Source: Macrosoma leucophasiata (Eukaryota > Arthropoda > Insecta > Lepidoptera > Hedylidae). Taken from it: 64,000 bases of DNA. Positions within the stretch are counted from its first letter, which is position 1. Every line of letters starts with the position of its first letter. The stretch covers positions 20,352,001-20,416,000 of the forward strand of contig JAWQUS010000007.1 of NCBI GenBank assembly GCA_036365455.1, written 5' to 3'. Below the pieces are notes generated by a model. It did no database searches, was not told where the DNA came from, and was given only the letters and a program-made list of their open reading frames with translations. A program made the translations under genes and the position numbers. This document shows positions 1 through 13,100 of the stretch, piece after piece.

Positions 1-661
1 GTCGTGGTCGTCAGTCAGGAAAAGGCTGTGTGACAAGTTTTGTTATACGGCGCCATTCTTGTCGGACCGCAGCCTTTCTGGTACACTCATAAACTGGGTA
101 GTTTGTTGCCGCCTTGATTTGACTGAATTGAATATCTGCTACTAAATGGCAATGTTCAACGTTATGTGACATAAAAAAAATAGTAATAAAGAACGGTTTG
201 TAATTTTGAATAGAAAACGACCTCATGCACTGAATTATTTTACTTACAATGATAACTGTATTTTGCCAACCTTATGATAATAAATGCTTAATTTTACAAA
301 TCTAATCGTTCTTCCCTTAAGGCCTTAAGTTAGGTGAATTGCCTAAATTCGTACATGATTTAAGTCGAATTTTAGAAAAAACTGTTAATTAAATCCGCAA
401 TATAGAAATACACGACGACAGGCAAGGCTTCAATGAATATTTATAATGAACAGAATGTTATATTTGCTGACCCCCTTTTAGGAAAAACCATTTCAAAATA
501 CCCCTTTTTTGTCATAAAATGCAAATGTTCTCCAAAACGGCACAGTCTTTTTGCACATTTACGTCATCTGCACGCATATTCTTCGGGAGGTTGATGGCGA
601 TGGTTGCTATTTCATGAGTCTGAGAAAAAGAAACAACACATGAAATATCATTAAATTCTTC
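1..661. other. No gene recognised
   Basis: AT-rich sequence left of the Penelope copy. Short open frames (for example 11-226 and 512-757 on the minus strand) show no recognisable domain. Confidence 0.5.
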
Positions 662-761
662 TATTTTATGATATGTTCTTAGGTTTTCGCGAGCTACACT
701 CATTGAAATAAAACTATTTTTACGGATTAATCTCGTGTATAGTAAACTAAAACACACACAC

Positions 762-2088
762 TAGAGCGTATGTCAAAGACTCGTACAGTTTCATTGCTGA
801 AGTCAAACATCTACAACTATCAGCAAATGAAACAATGGTCAGCTTCGATGTTGAATCCTTATTTACATGTTTACCGGTTAAGGATTGTGTCGAGATTGTT
901 AAAAGAAAGCTAATTGCTCACAATATGCCCCGTCAATATGCAGAACTACTTGAATGGTGCCTGACATCTGGCTATCTAATGTGGAATGGGGAATTCTACC
1001 TACAAATAGATGGAGTTGCCATGGGCTCCCCAGTTTCTCCCATAGTCGCCGATATATTCATGGAGGACTTTGAGGAGAGAGCCCTGAGCACTACAACCAT
1101 AACACCTCGCATTTATAAACGATATGTAGATGACACATTCACCATATTGGATAGCAATAATGTTTCTGTTTTTCTTTCACATCTCAATTCCATACACCAT
1201 AAAATCAAATTCACTATGGAATTGGAACAGGACAATAAATTAGCCTTCTTAGATACTTTATTAATTAGAAACACCAATAACACACTCAGTCACACTGTGT
1301 TTAGAAAGTCTACCCATACTGATAGGTACCTTAATGGTGAATCACACCATCACCCGGCACATTTATCTGCCGTTGGCTCATCTCTATTTCAGAGAGCACG
1401 AGGCATCTGTGACGACCACCATCTTCAAGGGGAGCTGAAGCACCTACGCCAGGTGCTACATAACAACAAGCTCCATGTACCACCCGTCCGTCACAGAGGC
1501 CGCGTGAAACCACCTACAGTAGAACGACAACCAGCTATACTACCCTACGTTAAGGGTGTCACAGATAAAATCAGCAACATTTTAAAAAAGAATTCCATTA
1601 AAACAGTTTTCACACCATATAAAAAGATTCATCAGTATTTAAGACCCATTAAAAGTAATATTCCATTACAAAATTCTGGCATTTATAAATTAGATTGTGA
1701 TTGTGGACTATATATTGGTCAAACGAAGAGAGCTGTATCCACCCGCGTTAAAGAGCACATTGCTGATGTTAAAAACCGAAGAACAGGGAGGTCTGCAGTC
1801 TGTGAACACATAGCGGATAAGCCGAACCATTACATCCGGTTTGATAAAATTCAAATACTCGCTAGAGAACACAAACCCATTCCACGAATGGTACGCGAGG
1901 CTATTGAAATAAAAAAACACCCAAATTTCAATAGAGAAGATGGATGGCGATTGTCAACATCATGGGATCCCATACTTAGCAAGATTAAATCCCAGCCGCA
2001 GCAGTCTGCAAGACCTCAAGATACCATAAGTAATTATTGTGTTAATCCTGAACGCTACGCAAGGCGTTTACGAAATCGATGGAGGTAG
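762..2088 (+). CDS. Penelope-type reverse transcriptase with GIY-YIG endonuclease (N-terminus missing)
   Basis: Copies the element's RNA into new genomic sites. RT motif A is VSFDVESLFT, motif B QIDGVAMGSPVSPIVADIF, and motif C YKRYVDDTFTI with the catalytic YVDD. The C-terminal GIY-YIG nuclease starts SGIYKLDCDCGLYIGQTKRA and continues VSTRVKEHIADV. RT and GIY-YIG in one chain is diagnostic of Penelope-like elements. The frame is open from about 762 (KDSYSFIAEVKHLQL), before the first ATG at 835, so the copy is 5'-truncated just before motif A. No internal stop or frameshift is seen, which suggests a young copy, but it cannot be autonomous. Confidence 0.88.
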
Positions 2089-2153
2089 CTACATATAATT
2101 TTTTCAAACTTCTGTCAGACAAATGTCACCTCAGTCTGCCCGGGACCACGGAA

Positions 2154-2172
2154 GCTGAAAAGCGACCGAAAC
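2154..2172 (+). ncRNA. Degenerate hammerhead-ribozyme-like core in Penelope tail
   Basis: CTGAAAAGCGACCGAAACG resembles the CTGANGA...GAAA hammerhead core known in Penelope-like terminal repeats, with the G of the first box replaced by A. The same string occurs at 14172-14190. It is probably an inactive or lineage-specific variant. Confidence 0.35.
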
Positions 2173-2754
2173 GTCGGGTTGATTTTAAAAATCATTTTAG
2201 TTTACTATACGCGAGATAAATCCGTAAAAATAGTTTTATTTCTTCTATTATAGATATCAGACATGTAAATTGTTTTATTCCTTCTAAACTTGGCATTTAT
2301 CTGTCAGTATAATTATTTCTTATCACACACATTTTGAACCGGGTCTTTACGCGATATCTACTATTTTCGATAAAAATATACTTTTTTTACTACGGTAGAC
2401 TACCGCGACCACTAATCGGAACGTCGGAATAAAAATAAAGGTAAAAAACGTATATTTTTATCAAAAATAGTATCGCGTAACGGTTCAAAATGTGCGTGAT
2501 GAATGTGAAACGCGAGTGTTTTAAAAATCTTTACTTCCTCTACCTTTGTTTCTATCACAGCCTATCCCTACATCGCTATTTACTCCTGTTTTGAAGATTT
2601 CTGTCTCCACCATCACACAACATCTGACCTACTTTATTTCAATAGGTCATTCTTGATCTATATCATCCCTTGCAACCATCAACATTCGATTGTAGATATG
2701 GAATGCCTTCTACCTATAAAAATAGTTGTGTTAGTTTTATACTGTGATTGTTTA

Positions 2755-2932
2755 TCTCGGGAACGGCTTTACCGATTTTGACGGGACTTTCACTGTCAGA
2801 TAGCTTATGTAATAAGGCGTAACTTAGGCTACTTTTATACTAGCTGTGCCCACGACTTCGTCCGGATAGGTACTGAAAAATCATAAATTCTCACGGGGAC
2901 GAAGTCGCGGGCACAGCTAGTTATCCTATAAA
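2755..2932 (+). repeat. Dispersed lepidopteran-type repeat with CTAG end, copy 1
   Basis: Starts CTCGGGAACGGCTTTACCGA and ends GGGCACAGCTAGT. An internal GTGCCCACGACTTCGTCC pairs with GGACGAAGTCGCGGGCAC near the end. A second copy in the same orientation is at 30450-30629. The CTAG terminus after a hairpin suggests a non-autonomous Helitron; a LINE tail is the alternative. Confidence 0.55.
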
Positions 2933-3678
2933 GATCATTGTATACCTACTGACCGACACGGCAGACATCTTACCAGTAGTAGTTACCATTTCTTTTTAAT
3001 CAGACAGTGTAGGCGGCAAAACATAAAAAATAGTCAAATAAATTCTGCAAGGATAATATAGGAAGCAAGAAAAAATTAAGTCACCCAACCCTCAATTGTG
3101 TTAATAACATGAGGCATTTTGGAGGTCTGATTTAATATTCATGAAGCCATCTCGATCCTATGTACCCTTGTCTTCTTCAAAATAAAGATTTTCCGTTGTC
3201 GGGCTTCATCCTTAATCATATTAGATAGGTTTTTCATTAAAGAATAGAATCAGATATAGGTCATATTGGTAGTAATAGATCGTTGTTTTCGAAGGCCGCG
3301 TTTGGTTGACATGATTTTGCAAGAAATGTTATTTAAAATTATTTATATCAAATCGAGAAAGTAAATGCTCCATTTTAAGATTATGAAAATGAAATACAAA
3401 AACGCAGTTCCCATTGTGATGATTAGTGAATGTTGCAGTTAATAGAATGTAGTCTATAAACATCTTAACAAAAATCGAACTCCGGTCCTACTACAGATAT
3501 GTTGCTGTTCCTGATGCCTAGGGGCACACCCTTAGAGATAGAAATTACGTGATTAAATTAGTAGAAAAGACTAATATAATCTGTATTTGATTTGTTTTTC
3601 TTTTTTTTTCTGTTTATTTTTATCTGTATTCCCATCGCCATATCCGGAGTCTGATAACGTTCGTAGGCTCATCACTTA

Positions 3679-3694
3679 CACACACACACACACA
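3679..3694. repeat. (CA)n microsatellite
   Basis: Short CA run. A second run is at 3800-3820, just after CTGCCTACCCCGTTAGGGAC, a tail motif also seen at the ends of several SINE copies here. Confidence 0.8.
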
Positions 3695-4096
3695 TATTAC
3701 ATTGGAATAACTAAACGTAACTGACGAATTATTAATGAATACATTAAAAAAAGACCTAGGCCTCTCTGCCTACCCCGTTAGGGACCTGGCGTGAAGATAC
3801 ACACACACACACACACACACATTAAAAAAGCTAGCTAATCATAGCTTTAAATGCATATTTATACAATGCTCAATTTCTCGAGTTTCTTCGCCAACAAGGA
3901 TAAAAATCATAAATTTCTATGGTAGGTACTGCGTAGAGGCTTTTAAGTGGACGGACCTCCTGTTGGAAATTAACCACATTCATTCATCTAAGTACCTACA
4001 TGTGCAACCCGACGGTAATTTAGACGACTTTTTAAGAACTTTTGTGAATCGGCTGAAAAGATTTTATCAAAAACTCTTTTTTAGGAGCAGTGGATC

Positions 4097-4187
4097 ATGG
4101 ACACCAGGGCAGACGACGACGAAGCACCCACAGACCCGGCGGCGCGCAAACACACACACCACGACTACACTGAACAGGATTTTGAAG
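4097..4187 (+). CDS. Ndae1: Ndae1 coding exon 1
   Basis: Encodes an acidic, His-rich start ([11 protein letters not shown]...) of 30 codons and ends in phase 1 at GAAG|GTAGG. The joined codon with exon 2 gives [16 protein letters not shown], which fits the SLC4 family. An in-frame TAG at 4082-4084 closes the frame upstream. That TAG also lies in a good 3' splice context (CTCTTTTTTAG), so this exon may be spliced to a 5' UTR or alternative first exon outside view. The ATG at 4097 is then the only start available in this exon. Confidence 0.78.
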
Positions 4188-7100
4188 GTAGGATAGCTTT
4201 GTTTAGTTTCTTAGAATGGATCTTTATATTCTTATTATTCATAAGACAAAGGAACGCAGAAATTTAAATAAGAAATATTTTTCATATTTTTATTCAAAGG
4301 AACCATGTTTTTAATTCTGTGAAAGAAGATCAGAGGTCAAATATGCTTAAAGTTTATTTTTTACAACAACTGTTTAATTAAGAATATTTTATATCAATAC
4401 GATACCTAATAATTAAAGCAGTTAACTACCTACTTAATTTTACAGAAAATGAAATAGGTAGGATTAAAATACAAGGAATGTTTCCGAGATAATAAATCAC
4501 TATCAATTTTTTGTATATCATATGGAAGTAACTTGCCAATGGGGTGTAATGATAATATAATATATTTATTCATCCTATACATTTTTAAATCACAATAAAA
4601 AATCTTCAAAACAAAGATCCTTATTGTAGAAGAATATATTCCAACGTTCATATCTATCATATTTAGATGCTCAGGACTTCGAATTTTACTACTTAAACTG
4701 ACATACATAGCTACCTATTCCTTGAACAAACATGAACGTCACATGACTTGGAAAAATAAGTATTGTTCTCTGTGCTATTGTTACTATTTTCAATGTCGCT
4801 CAGTCGGGCCTTCAATATTATTGTCGAATAGCCTTGAACTTTCAAGGTTTGAAAAAGTTAAAATGGTTTTAAAGACAATACCCTACACAAAAACAGGAGA
4901 AAAACTGAATTAATAAAATATCTTACCCACACTACGTTAAACCCGTGTCGTGGATGCCGTTTCACACACACAACATAAACCCCTAGATCCGAAACAAAAT
5001 ATATGTTTATAGAATATACAAATGCTTAGACATAGACTATTAAAGACATAAAGCAACATTACATTAAGGGACATAAAAAGGAATAGGCTATTAAATTATT
5101 AATATGTGGAAGAACTAGAGGTGCGTGATAAATAACTTCACTGTGAAAAAAACACTGTGATCTGAAGTCGCAAGTGATCACTGTGGCTTGCCGCGAAGTA
5201 ACGTCGTTCCAAGGAACGCTATTGTTCCGTCAACGTTCCAGTATGTCTCGTTCTAAGTCAAGTGTCAAGTGACAAGTGACTACTTGCATCACAAGAAACA
5301 GCGGTCACGTTTGAGTGTTAGGTGTTAGGGAGATGCATGCAGTTAGTCGGAATATCTATAATTGAGTTAACTATTCATAGATACGTAAAGTGTATTATGG
5401 AAATAAAACGATATTACCTAATATATACTTAATTAATTGAATAAAGATTCTCGAATAATTGTTATTACTATACAAACATTTAGGTAGTATTAGAATTTTA
5501 AAATAACAAGTAATTTAAGTATAGAACTTTAGTCGATAGCAGCTGGTAACGTTTGTCACATGAACCATGTTATTTAGATTTGCCTTAACTGTGACGTGAT
5601 TGACGTGACAAAGTCACTGTGATAGATCACCGTGATTATTTAGGAACTGAAACGACGGTCACTGCGATTCCAAAGTAACGCTTTTGCCCACGTCTAGGAG
5701 GAACGGGGAGAAGCCGTGGAAGTGTTCCTCCGAAAGGGAGGATCTTCCGTGACGGGCTGTGGCCCAATGATTGCCGTTGGGAAGTTGTATATATGCCAAC
5801 TCTTAATTCGATTGATATTCCATCTACCGTACTAGATAAGTACTGTGAGGTTTCGTCTGTGTGCCACTAGTTGGCGCCTTAATATAGTGGACGCTACAAA
5901 TAACTTATCTGAAAAAGGTCTTGTGCTGAAAGCACAAGACAAATGCAATAAACAAAGTTACTCATCAAATTAAAATTTTACACGTAAATATAAAACACTA
6001 AAATGGTGTCACAAAGACACAAAAGAAGCTAATAAACAGGACGGTAAGGATGCAAAAGTAACATACCGCACTGAAATTCCTGTGGTTGTGTTAACATAGT
6101 GGAAACATTTTAATTATGTTCATTTATTCACATAGGTCTCGGAAGCTCTGCCGTGTTTGCATAAAATAACTATTGTACAAGCGTGTTCGTTTTGTAATTG
6201 ATTCTTGGCGATTTTTGTGAGATGGTGGATGCAATGGACGGCATTGAAGCTCTCAGCTAAGAACCTCATTTGCCACAGGTGGTGGAAGCCACAACAGAAG
6301 AATTCTTTATATTATAAATGTAACACTCTCTGCCTACCCTAAAATAGGCTTGGCGTGAAGATATATAGGTACATTTCATCTCTTTTTTTCTGGCTAAACC
6401 AAAACGCACGCAGAAAAAATTGCGGACAGCGCCCTTATAGTTAGAAAGAAGAATAATATCATAATTATTATATGTAATGGGTACCTTACCAATTAGCACT
6501 TCCTTCACAAAATATGGCTGCTTCTAAAATCACTCTTTTCATGCAAGAACGTTGTTTCTTGTAACAAAATACAGTTTTCTGAAGTTTTCTTTTGCAAAAA
6601 ATATTCAATCTGGAAATAAAAAGCCGGTGCACACTGTATAATAAAGCAATAATCGTTGTAACTGTTGTGGTCAGATTTCATAACAGCTCGTTACGCAAGT
6701 CCATTTGAATTATTCGATTCTTCCATTCCCGTACAGCTGGAATTGTTGAAGCTTGATTTTTGATATTTTTTTTATGTCTGAAGTTTGACAGACAAGCAAA
6801 CGGGCCACCTGATGGAATGTGGCCACCATCGCCTATGAACATTTGCAACACCAAGAGTTGCCAACTCGCTGCCAGCCCTGAAGGACTCTTTTGACGCCAT
6901 TTTTGAGCGCCATAATTCTTCTCTTCCCGGAATTCTTACACTTACCTTGTAACCATTTACAATAGCTACTGTAAGGCGTCGCTATTAGGTAACTGAGCTC
7001 TTTTAAACCGGGGCTAACTTTACAAATCTGTAGAATGGAAGTGTATTTTATTTTTAAAGAAAAATGGAAAGAAAAATTTGACTTCAGGCGAGTCAAAAAA

Positions 7101-10100
7101 TTTTTCTTTCCATTTTTCTTTAAAAATAAAATATATTTCACAAGCATGTGTTAATGCGAAATAATATAAAACAAGAATGGAAGTGATTTGTTTAGTAAGC
7201 CCTGTGCTTAGCGAGCTGTTAAAGGAGTGGAACTATGTAGACAACGTTAATAAACAATAACATACATGTACAATAAGGTGATATGTTATAATTTAATATC
7301 CTGTTGCAATTATTACGAAGTAATATAGTAATTAGATTCTTGAAGAAAAGAAAGTTAACTTGCTAATTATTATTCTGGATTTACTTCAAACGCTTTGCTG
7401 ACTTACGCTATTCATTTCCATTTATTTAATAACACGTTCATACAGCTTAAGGAATCGACATTTTGATTTGTGTAGTTATAAAAATGCACTAGATACATGT
7501 AGGTAATCTAAGTGCTTTCGTTATTTTAGTTAAGTTTTTAATACTATGAAACACCACAGCTGAGAGGGACAACACATTCTTCTAACACAAGTTACTACAA
7601 TTTAAAAGAAGAGTTCCCACACCCAAATTGTATACACTTGTTTCACTAATAAAGCATTTTTTATTTTTTGATTAAAAAAGAATCGACTGAATATCTTTAA
7701 TCATTTTTTTATGTGTGCATGAAAGTGTAAATTAATAAACAAATAAATACTTACTCATTAAAGACGTACGTAAAGTGAACATTGCGTAGGTGCGAAAGTC
7801 GTTTGGACCTAAAAAAAACTGCTAATTATATTATTCGAATAATACCAGTAATATTATAAATGGCTGTAGATTTATTGGAATAATATGTTATCAAATATTA
7901 GTAATTAATTGCATCCGAACGAACCCGAGTTGGGACGCTTGTAAATTACCTAATAAACGAGCGCAACTGTTGTGGTCAGACGGTCAGAGGCTCGAGGTTG
8001 AATGGGCCGCCCGTTACGCGAGTCAATTTGCAACGATCGATCCGATTTACCTGCTGTGGGCATCTTTATGAAGATCCTTATCCAGACTATACTTTAGTAT
8101 AATACAGGACGTTAAAATATAAAATTAAGCATTATAAGTGGTAGAGTTCTAGTGTAGGGACTCGAGGGTGTAGGCACCAACGCACAACTAATCTACCTGC
8201 CACCAAGTGGTAGTGTTCAGCACTATCGTGTTCCGGTCAGGTGGTAATGTACGACCCTGTTATTTCCGGCTCAGAGGCATAATACCTTAGGCTTCAAGAC
8301 TGGCAATGTATCTACATTGAAATTCGTGTAGATGTTTATAGGCTACAGTATTACTTACCATCAGTGTAAGCTGTACTCATGTACCTATGCCTTTTCATGA
8401 CAAATAAAATATATAAAACAATCGTACACGCGCTATAATTAAGTAACAAACGGCAAAAACTTGTGGTCAGCAGTCGAAGGGGCCGCCCATCCAGGATACA
8501 CTAGATAGGATACCAGCCAGATAGGTACCTACCTAATCTATCTACCACGAATGTCTATCCGGTTCTGCTAGTGTAATTTAAGGTGCTGTAATTTCGGTGT
8601 TAATTGGTGTGATGATTTGTTTATTCAATTATAATGCAATAAATGTATGAGTAGGCCCAGTGACAGTTAGCATGGCTTTTGTTCAGAAACCTTTCTCAGC
8701 GTTCATACATCAGCTAGCCAATTTTTTTTTGCGTTTTGTTTATACCTATGCGTGTCGTATAAACATAATTCATACACTTCATATATTTATACAAACTAAA
8801 GCGTAATAATAGGTTGGGAAAAAAGTCTTTTCGCATTATAGTATGTATGAACTTGTAATAAAATATCTTTGGCTGTAGTATTTGTATCTGGCTGGTTTTG
8901 GTATCATTGAAAGTTAAAATTTTAAAGAACATAATTCCAAATTCAAATTAGGCAAATGTGTGATTTTTATTTGTTTTTCGTACTGTCAAGATGAGTGAAT
9001 CTAATGAAGGAATTTCATACATTTTAAAATTTTACTACAAAAAAGGTAAAAATGCAACGCAAGCCGCGAAAAAAATTTGCGATGTTTATGGACCTAGTGC
9101 AGTGTCTGTGAGAGTAGCACAAATTTGGTTTAAGCGTTTTCAATCCGGAAATTTTGATTGCAAAGATGCACCTCGCTCTGGTCGCCCTATTACGGATAAA
9201 ATGGATGCCATTTTTGAAAAAGTGGAGCACGATCGACATATCAGTAGTTACGCCGTAGCTGAAGAACTGAGAATTGATCACAAAACAGTTTTGGCGAATT
9301 TGAAAAAAGCTGGGTACAAAAAAAAGCTCGATATTTGGGTACCTCACGAGCTCACTGAAAGAAACCTAATGAACCGTGTACTCATTTGTGATTCTTTATT
9401 ACGACGTAATGAAACCGAATCATTTTTGAAGATCCTGATAACTGGTGATGAAAAGTGGATCATGTACGACAAGAACGTGCGAAAAAGGTCGTGGTCAAAG
9501 GCCGGTCAGCTTCACAGACTGTGGCGAAACCCGGGTTAACTCGCAATAAGGTGATGTTGTGTGTGTGGTGGGATTGGAAGGGCATTATTCATTATGAGCT
9601 ATTACCACCAGGCAGGACTATCGATTCTGAACTCTACTGCGAACAACTGATGAGATTAAAGCAAGAAGTTGAGAGAAAGCGGCCGGAATTGATCAACAGA
9701 AGGGGTGTGGTGTTTCATCATGAAAACGCTAGACCTCACACATCTATAGCCACTCAGCAAAAATTAAGAGAGTTTGGCTGGGAGGTGTTAATGCATCCGC
9801 CGTATAGTCCTGACCTTGCACCTTCAGATTTCCACCTGTTTCGATCTCTTCAGAATTTTTTATGCAATGTGAGGTTAACATCACGAGAGGACTGCCAAAT
9901 CCACTTGTCGCGGTATTTTGATGAGAAGTCCCAAAATTTTTATAGCAATGGGATCATGTCCCTACCTACAAGATGGCAAAAGGTTATCGAACAAAATGGT
10001 ACATACATACTTTAGTTAAATTTATATAAACTATAATAAAAAATGTTTTGAATTATCTTAAAAAATGCGAAGAAACTTTTTCCCCAACCATATATATTAG

Positions 10101-13100
10101 ATATCATGTTGTTTCATATATTTATATGAAACAACATGATTAAGACTAGGTATGTAATGTTACAATGATAGATAATGTTATATGTTATACAAATATATAC
10201 AGATTTATAGCTATTTTCAATTTTAACTTATTTAATATGGTCAACAGTACCTTCATCAAGCCCACATTCGCAAAAAGAGGTGTCCCTGATCCTAAGCTTA
10301 AAAAACGGGGCTGCAGCAGTGTCCTAGGCGGAGACGACAAATAATAGATGTCTCACGCTTAGGGAACCTGTAGCGGAAGAACCAAGGTTTTGGCGAAATT
10401 ACTTGGATACCGCCATGTGAGAGAGAAATACTTGACATTTATATTGTCCGATAATACAATGAAATCAGACATAACGGCTAAAAATCACGTTGGTTGTATG
10501 CGATTCCCCTCAAACATTTATTTTTTTATTTTTATTCTTATATATACAAAGAAAAATAAAAAGTCATATCCTACTAATAAAACAATCGTCAGACAAAACT
10601 GTTGTGGTCAAAGCTCGTAATCACTCGCTCATTACGCGAGTCAATTTGGGTTGATCGATTGCGTTTCACCCCACCTGGAACAGTTATTTTCGATGTGTCT
10701 CAAAAATAACCGTTATCCGTTGCACACTTCTTATAACCTAATATTTTTTTTTTATGTAATGGATGTGGCAAACAAGCATGCAGTTCACATTGATGTTAAG
10801 TGATGACTGCAGCCTATAGACACTAACACAATGACCAGAGGTCAAAATGCAGATGCGTTACCACTCGTGAGGCCTAAGGTGTTTTGCCTCTGTGGCGGCA
10901 ATTACAGGGCCGTACATTACCACCTGACCGGAACACGATAGTGCTGAACACTACCATTTAGCGGCAAGTATATTAGGTAATGCGGTGGTGCCTACGCCTG
11001 CGAGCCTCGTCACTTGAGCTGTAGAGCAGGAGAAATAACCTCTATACTAATATAATATAGCCGAAGCGTTGTTGTTTGGACGTGGTAATCTCTGCCTGTC
11101 TATCATAAGATAGGCAGTTTGATCATTTTGAGTAGAGCAGTAAAAAAAGGGAGACCTTCACTGTGATAGCGTAACGGAAACTTATTCAAAAACAAAATGT
11201 TCACTGAATACCCAAACGAACTTATAAAAATTTCATACACAATCGACTTATAAAATATTAATCAGACAAAACTAGTGGTCAAAGCTCGTTGCGCGAGTCA
11301 ATTTAGATTAATCGTTTGCCTACCACCCACTTGGAACGGTTATTTCGGCATATACAAAGGCACTTTGTATATAAAAAGGCACTGTTTGAGAAGTGGCGGA
11401 AATTTTATTGTGGTACGCTGATGCCCGTCCCGCGGTATTGCATTTATTACCACCCTATTGGGATGGTTTGACAACCATTGTCCGACTGACATCATGACCA
11501 TGTAAAAATAAAAGGAAAATAGAAACAAAGGAATTTCATTTTACCTCTCAAATAATTCTTACCTGTTAAATCTTTTACACATTTTTTAATTCTAAGGCGG
11601 TACAAACTTTGCTACTTCATAATATTTGCCTATACCTTCCGAACAACATGAAGGTACTTAAAACTATGTTAATAACGCTTTTGTAGGACATAATTGGCAA
11701 GAAACTTGGTTAACTCAGCGAAGTGGATTGAGCTGAAAAATTACAGAATATTAACGAATATTCCAGAAAATTCTGTTCAGCAATGAATTAAGCTTTACCT
11801 TGTAAAGCAAGGTAAAGCTTAATTCAAATCCACCTATATAAAAGCGACGAAGTCGTAGATCGTGAAAATCTGTACAATAAAACGGGACATTTATTATTCA
11901 TGTAACCTATTTCAAATTCTGGTCATAACCTAGCACAGTAAGGTTTTTCCACTCTACTGAAACTCTATTACCAACATTCAAATTTACTGTCGCATCTATT
12001 CTCTAGACCAGAGAATTCAAACTTGAATAACCGATGTTTATTAATTCAGAGTGCCCAATTAACTAATGGAGTGATATAATTATGATAATGTGCCGGCTGA
12101 CCAGTGTTAGTTACTTGGATTTTCCTACTCGTAGATATACAGTGATGGTAGTACGTTATTTTACGCACATTTTTGATGTTGCCAAAACATTATACTTATT
12201 ATATTATACTGGTGGTAGAGCTCCAGTGACGGAGCTCGCGGTCGTAGGCACCACCGCATTACCTAATTTACTTGCCGCTAAATGGTAGTGTTCAGCACTA
12301 TCGTGTTCCGGTCAGGTGGTAATGTACGCCCCTGTAATTTCCGGCACAGAGGCATAACACCTTAGGCCTCAGGAGTGGTAACGCATCTGCATTTTGACCT
12401 TGGTCTTCATGTGCGTGTCTATAGGCTGCAGTCATCACTTAACATCAGTGTGAACTGCATGCTTGTTGCCACGTCCATTACATAAAACAAAACATGTATA
12501 CCTACGTTCAATGCGAATGTAGATGGTTGAGAGGCCCAAAACTGACCAAATAGGTTGAGTACTATTTTATTTTTAAAGAAAAATGGAAAGAAAAATTTGA
12601 CTTCAGGCGAGACTCGAACTCGCGACCTACTGGGAATCTAGTCCAGCCGCTCTTCCAATTGAGCTACTGAAGCCCTGCCCTGAAAATAAAATATATTTCA
12701 CAAGCATGTGTTAATGCGAAATAATATAAAACAATTATTAAGGGTAAAAGCGACTTCTTTACGATATTCAATAAACTAAAAAGTCTATTATATCGGTTGC
12801 CTAACTAGCATAGTTGGTAATAGATGGCGCTGTTGCTACCATAAATCAATGCAATAGATGTGAAGGAAAGATTTGACGAATCGGACAGGGCTTCAGTAGC
12901 TCAATTGGAAGAGCGGCTGGACTAGATTCCCAGTAGGTTGCGAGTTCGAGTCTCGCCTGAAGTCAAATTTTTCTTTCCATTTTTCTTTAAAAATAAAATA
13001 TATTTCACAAGCATGTGTATAACATGCGAAATAATATAAAACAATTATTAAGGGTAAAAGCGACTTCTTTACGATATTCAATAAACTGAAAAGTCTATTA

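Larger units (their letters stand above)
662..2248 (+). mobile_element. 5'-truncated Penelope-like element with inverted tail at its 5' end
   Basis: The coding part is 762-2088 and the 3' tail runs to about 2248. The first 90 bp (662-752) are an inverted copy of the element's own 3' tail (TTTACGGATT, AAATAAAACT), matching the tail of the second copy at 14230-14300. Penelope elements are known for terminal repeats in either orientation. The tail contains a ribozyme-like core (see 2154-2172). Confidence 0.85.
2249..4096. other. Non-coding DNA upstream of Ndae1 exon 1
   Basis: Holds the repeat at 2755-2932 and CA runs. A pyrimidine tract plus TAG at 4074-4084 is a likely 3' splice site, so the Ndae1 promoter and 5' UTR exon may lie further left. 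No TATA box or other promoter can be assigned. Confidence 0.45.

Noticed and set aside
5690..5920. Possible LTR with a TGGCGCC primer-binding-like site near 5872
   Set aside because: No second LTR, no retroviral-type reading frame, and no target duplication seen.
9024..9347. 107-aa minus-strand frame repeated in mariner copies (also 21467-21790 and 28705-28992)
   Set aside because: Antisense shadow of the transposase gene.
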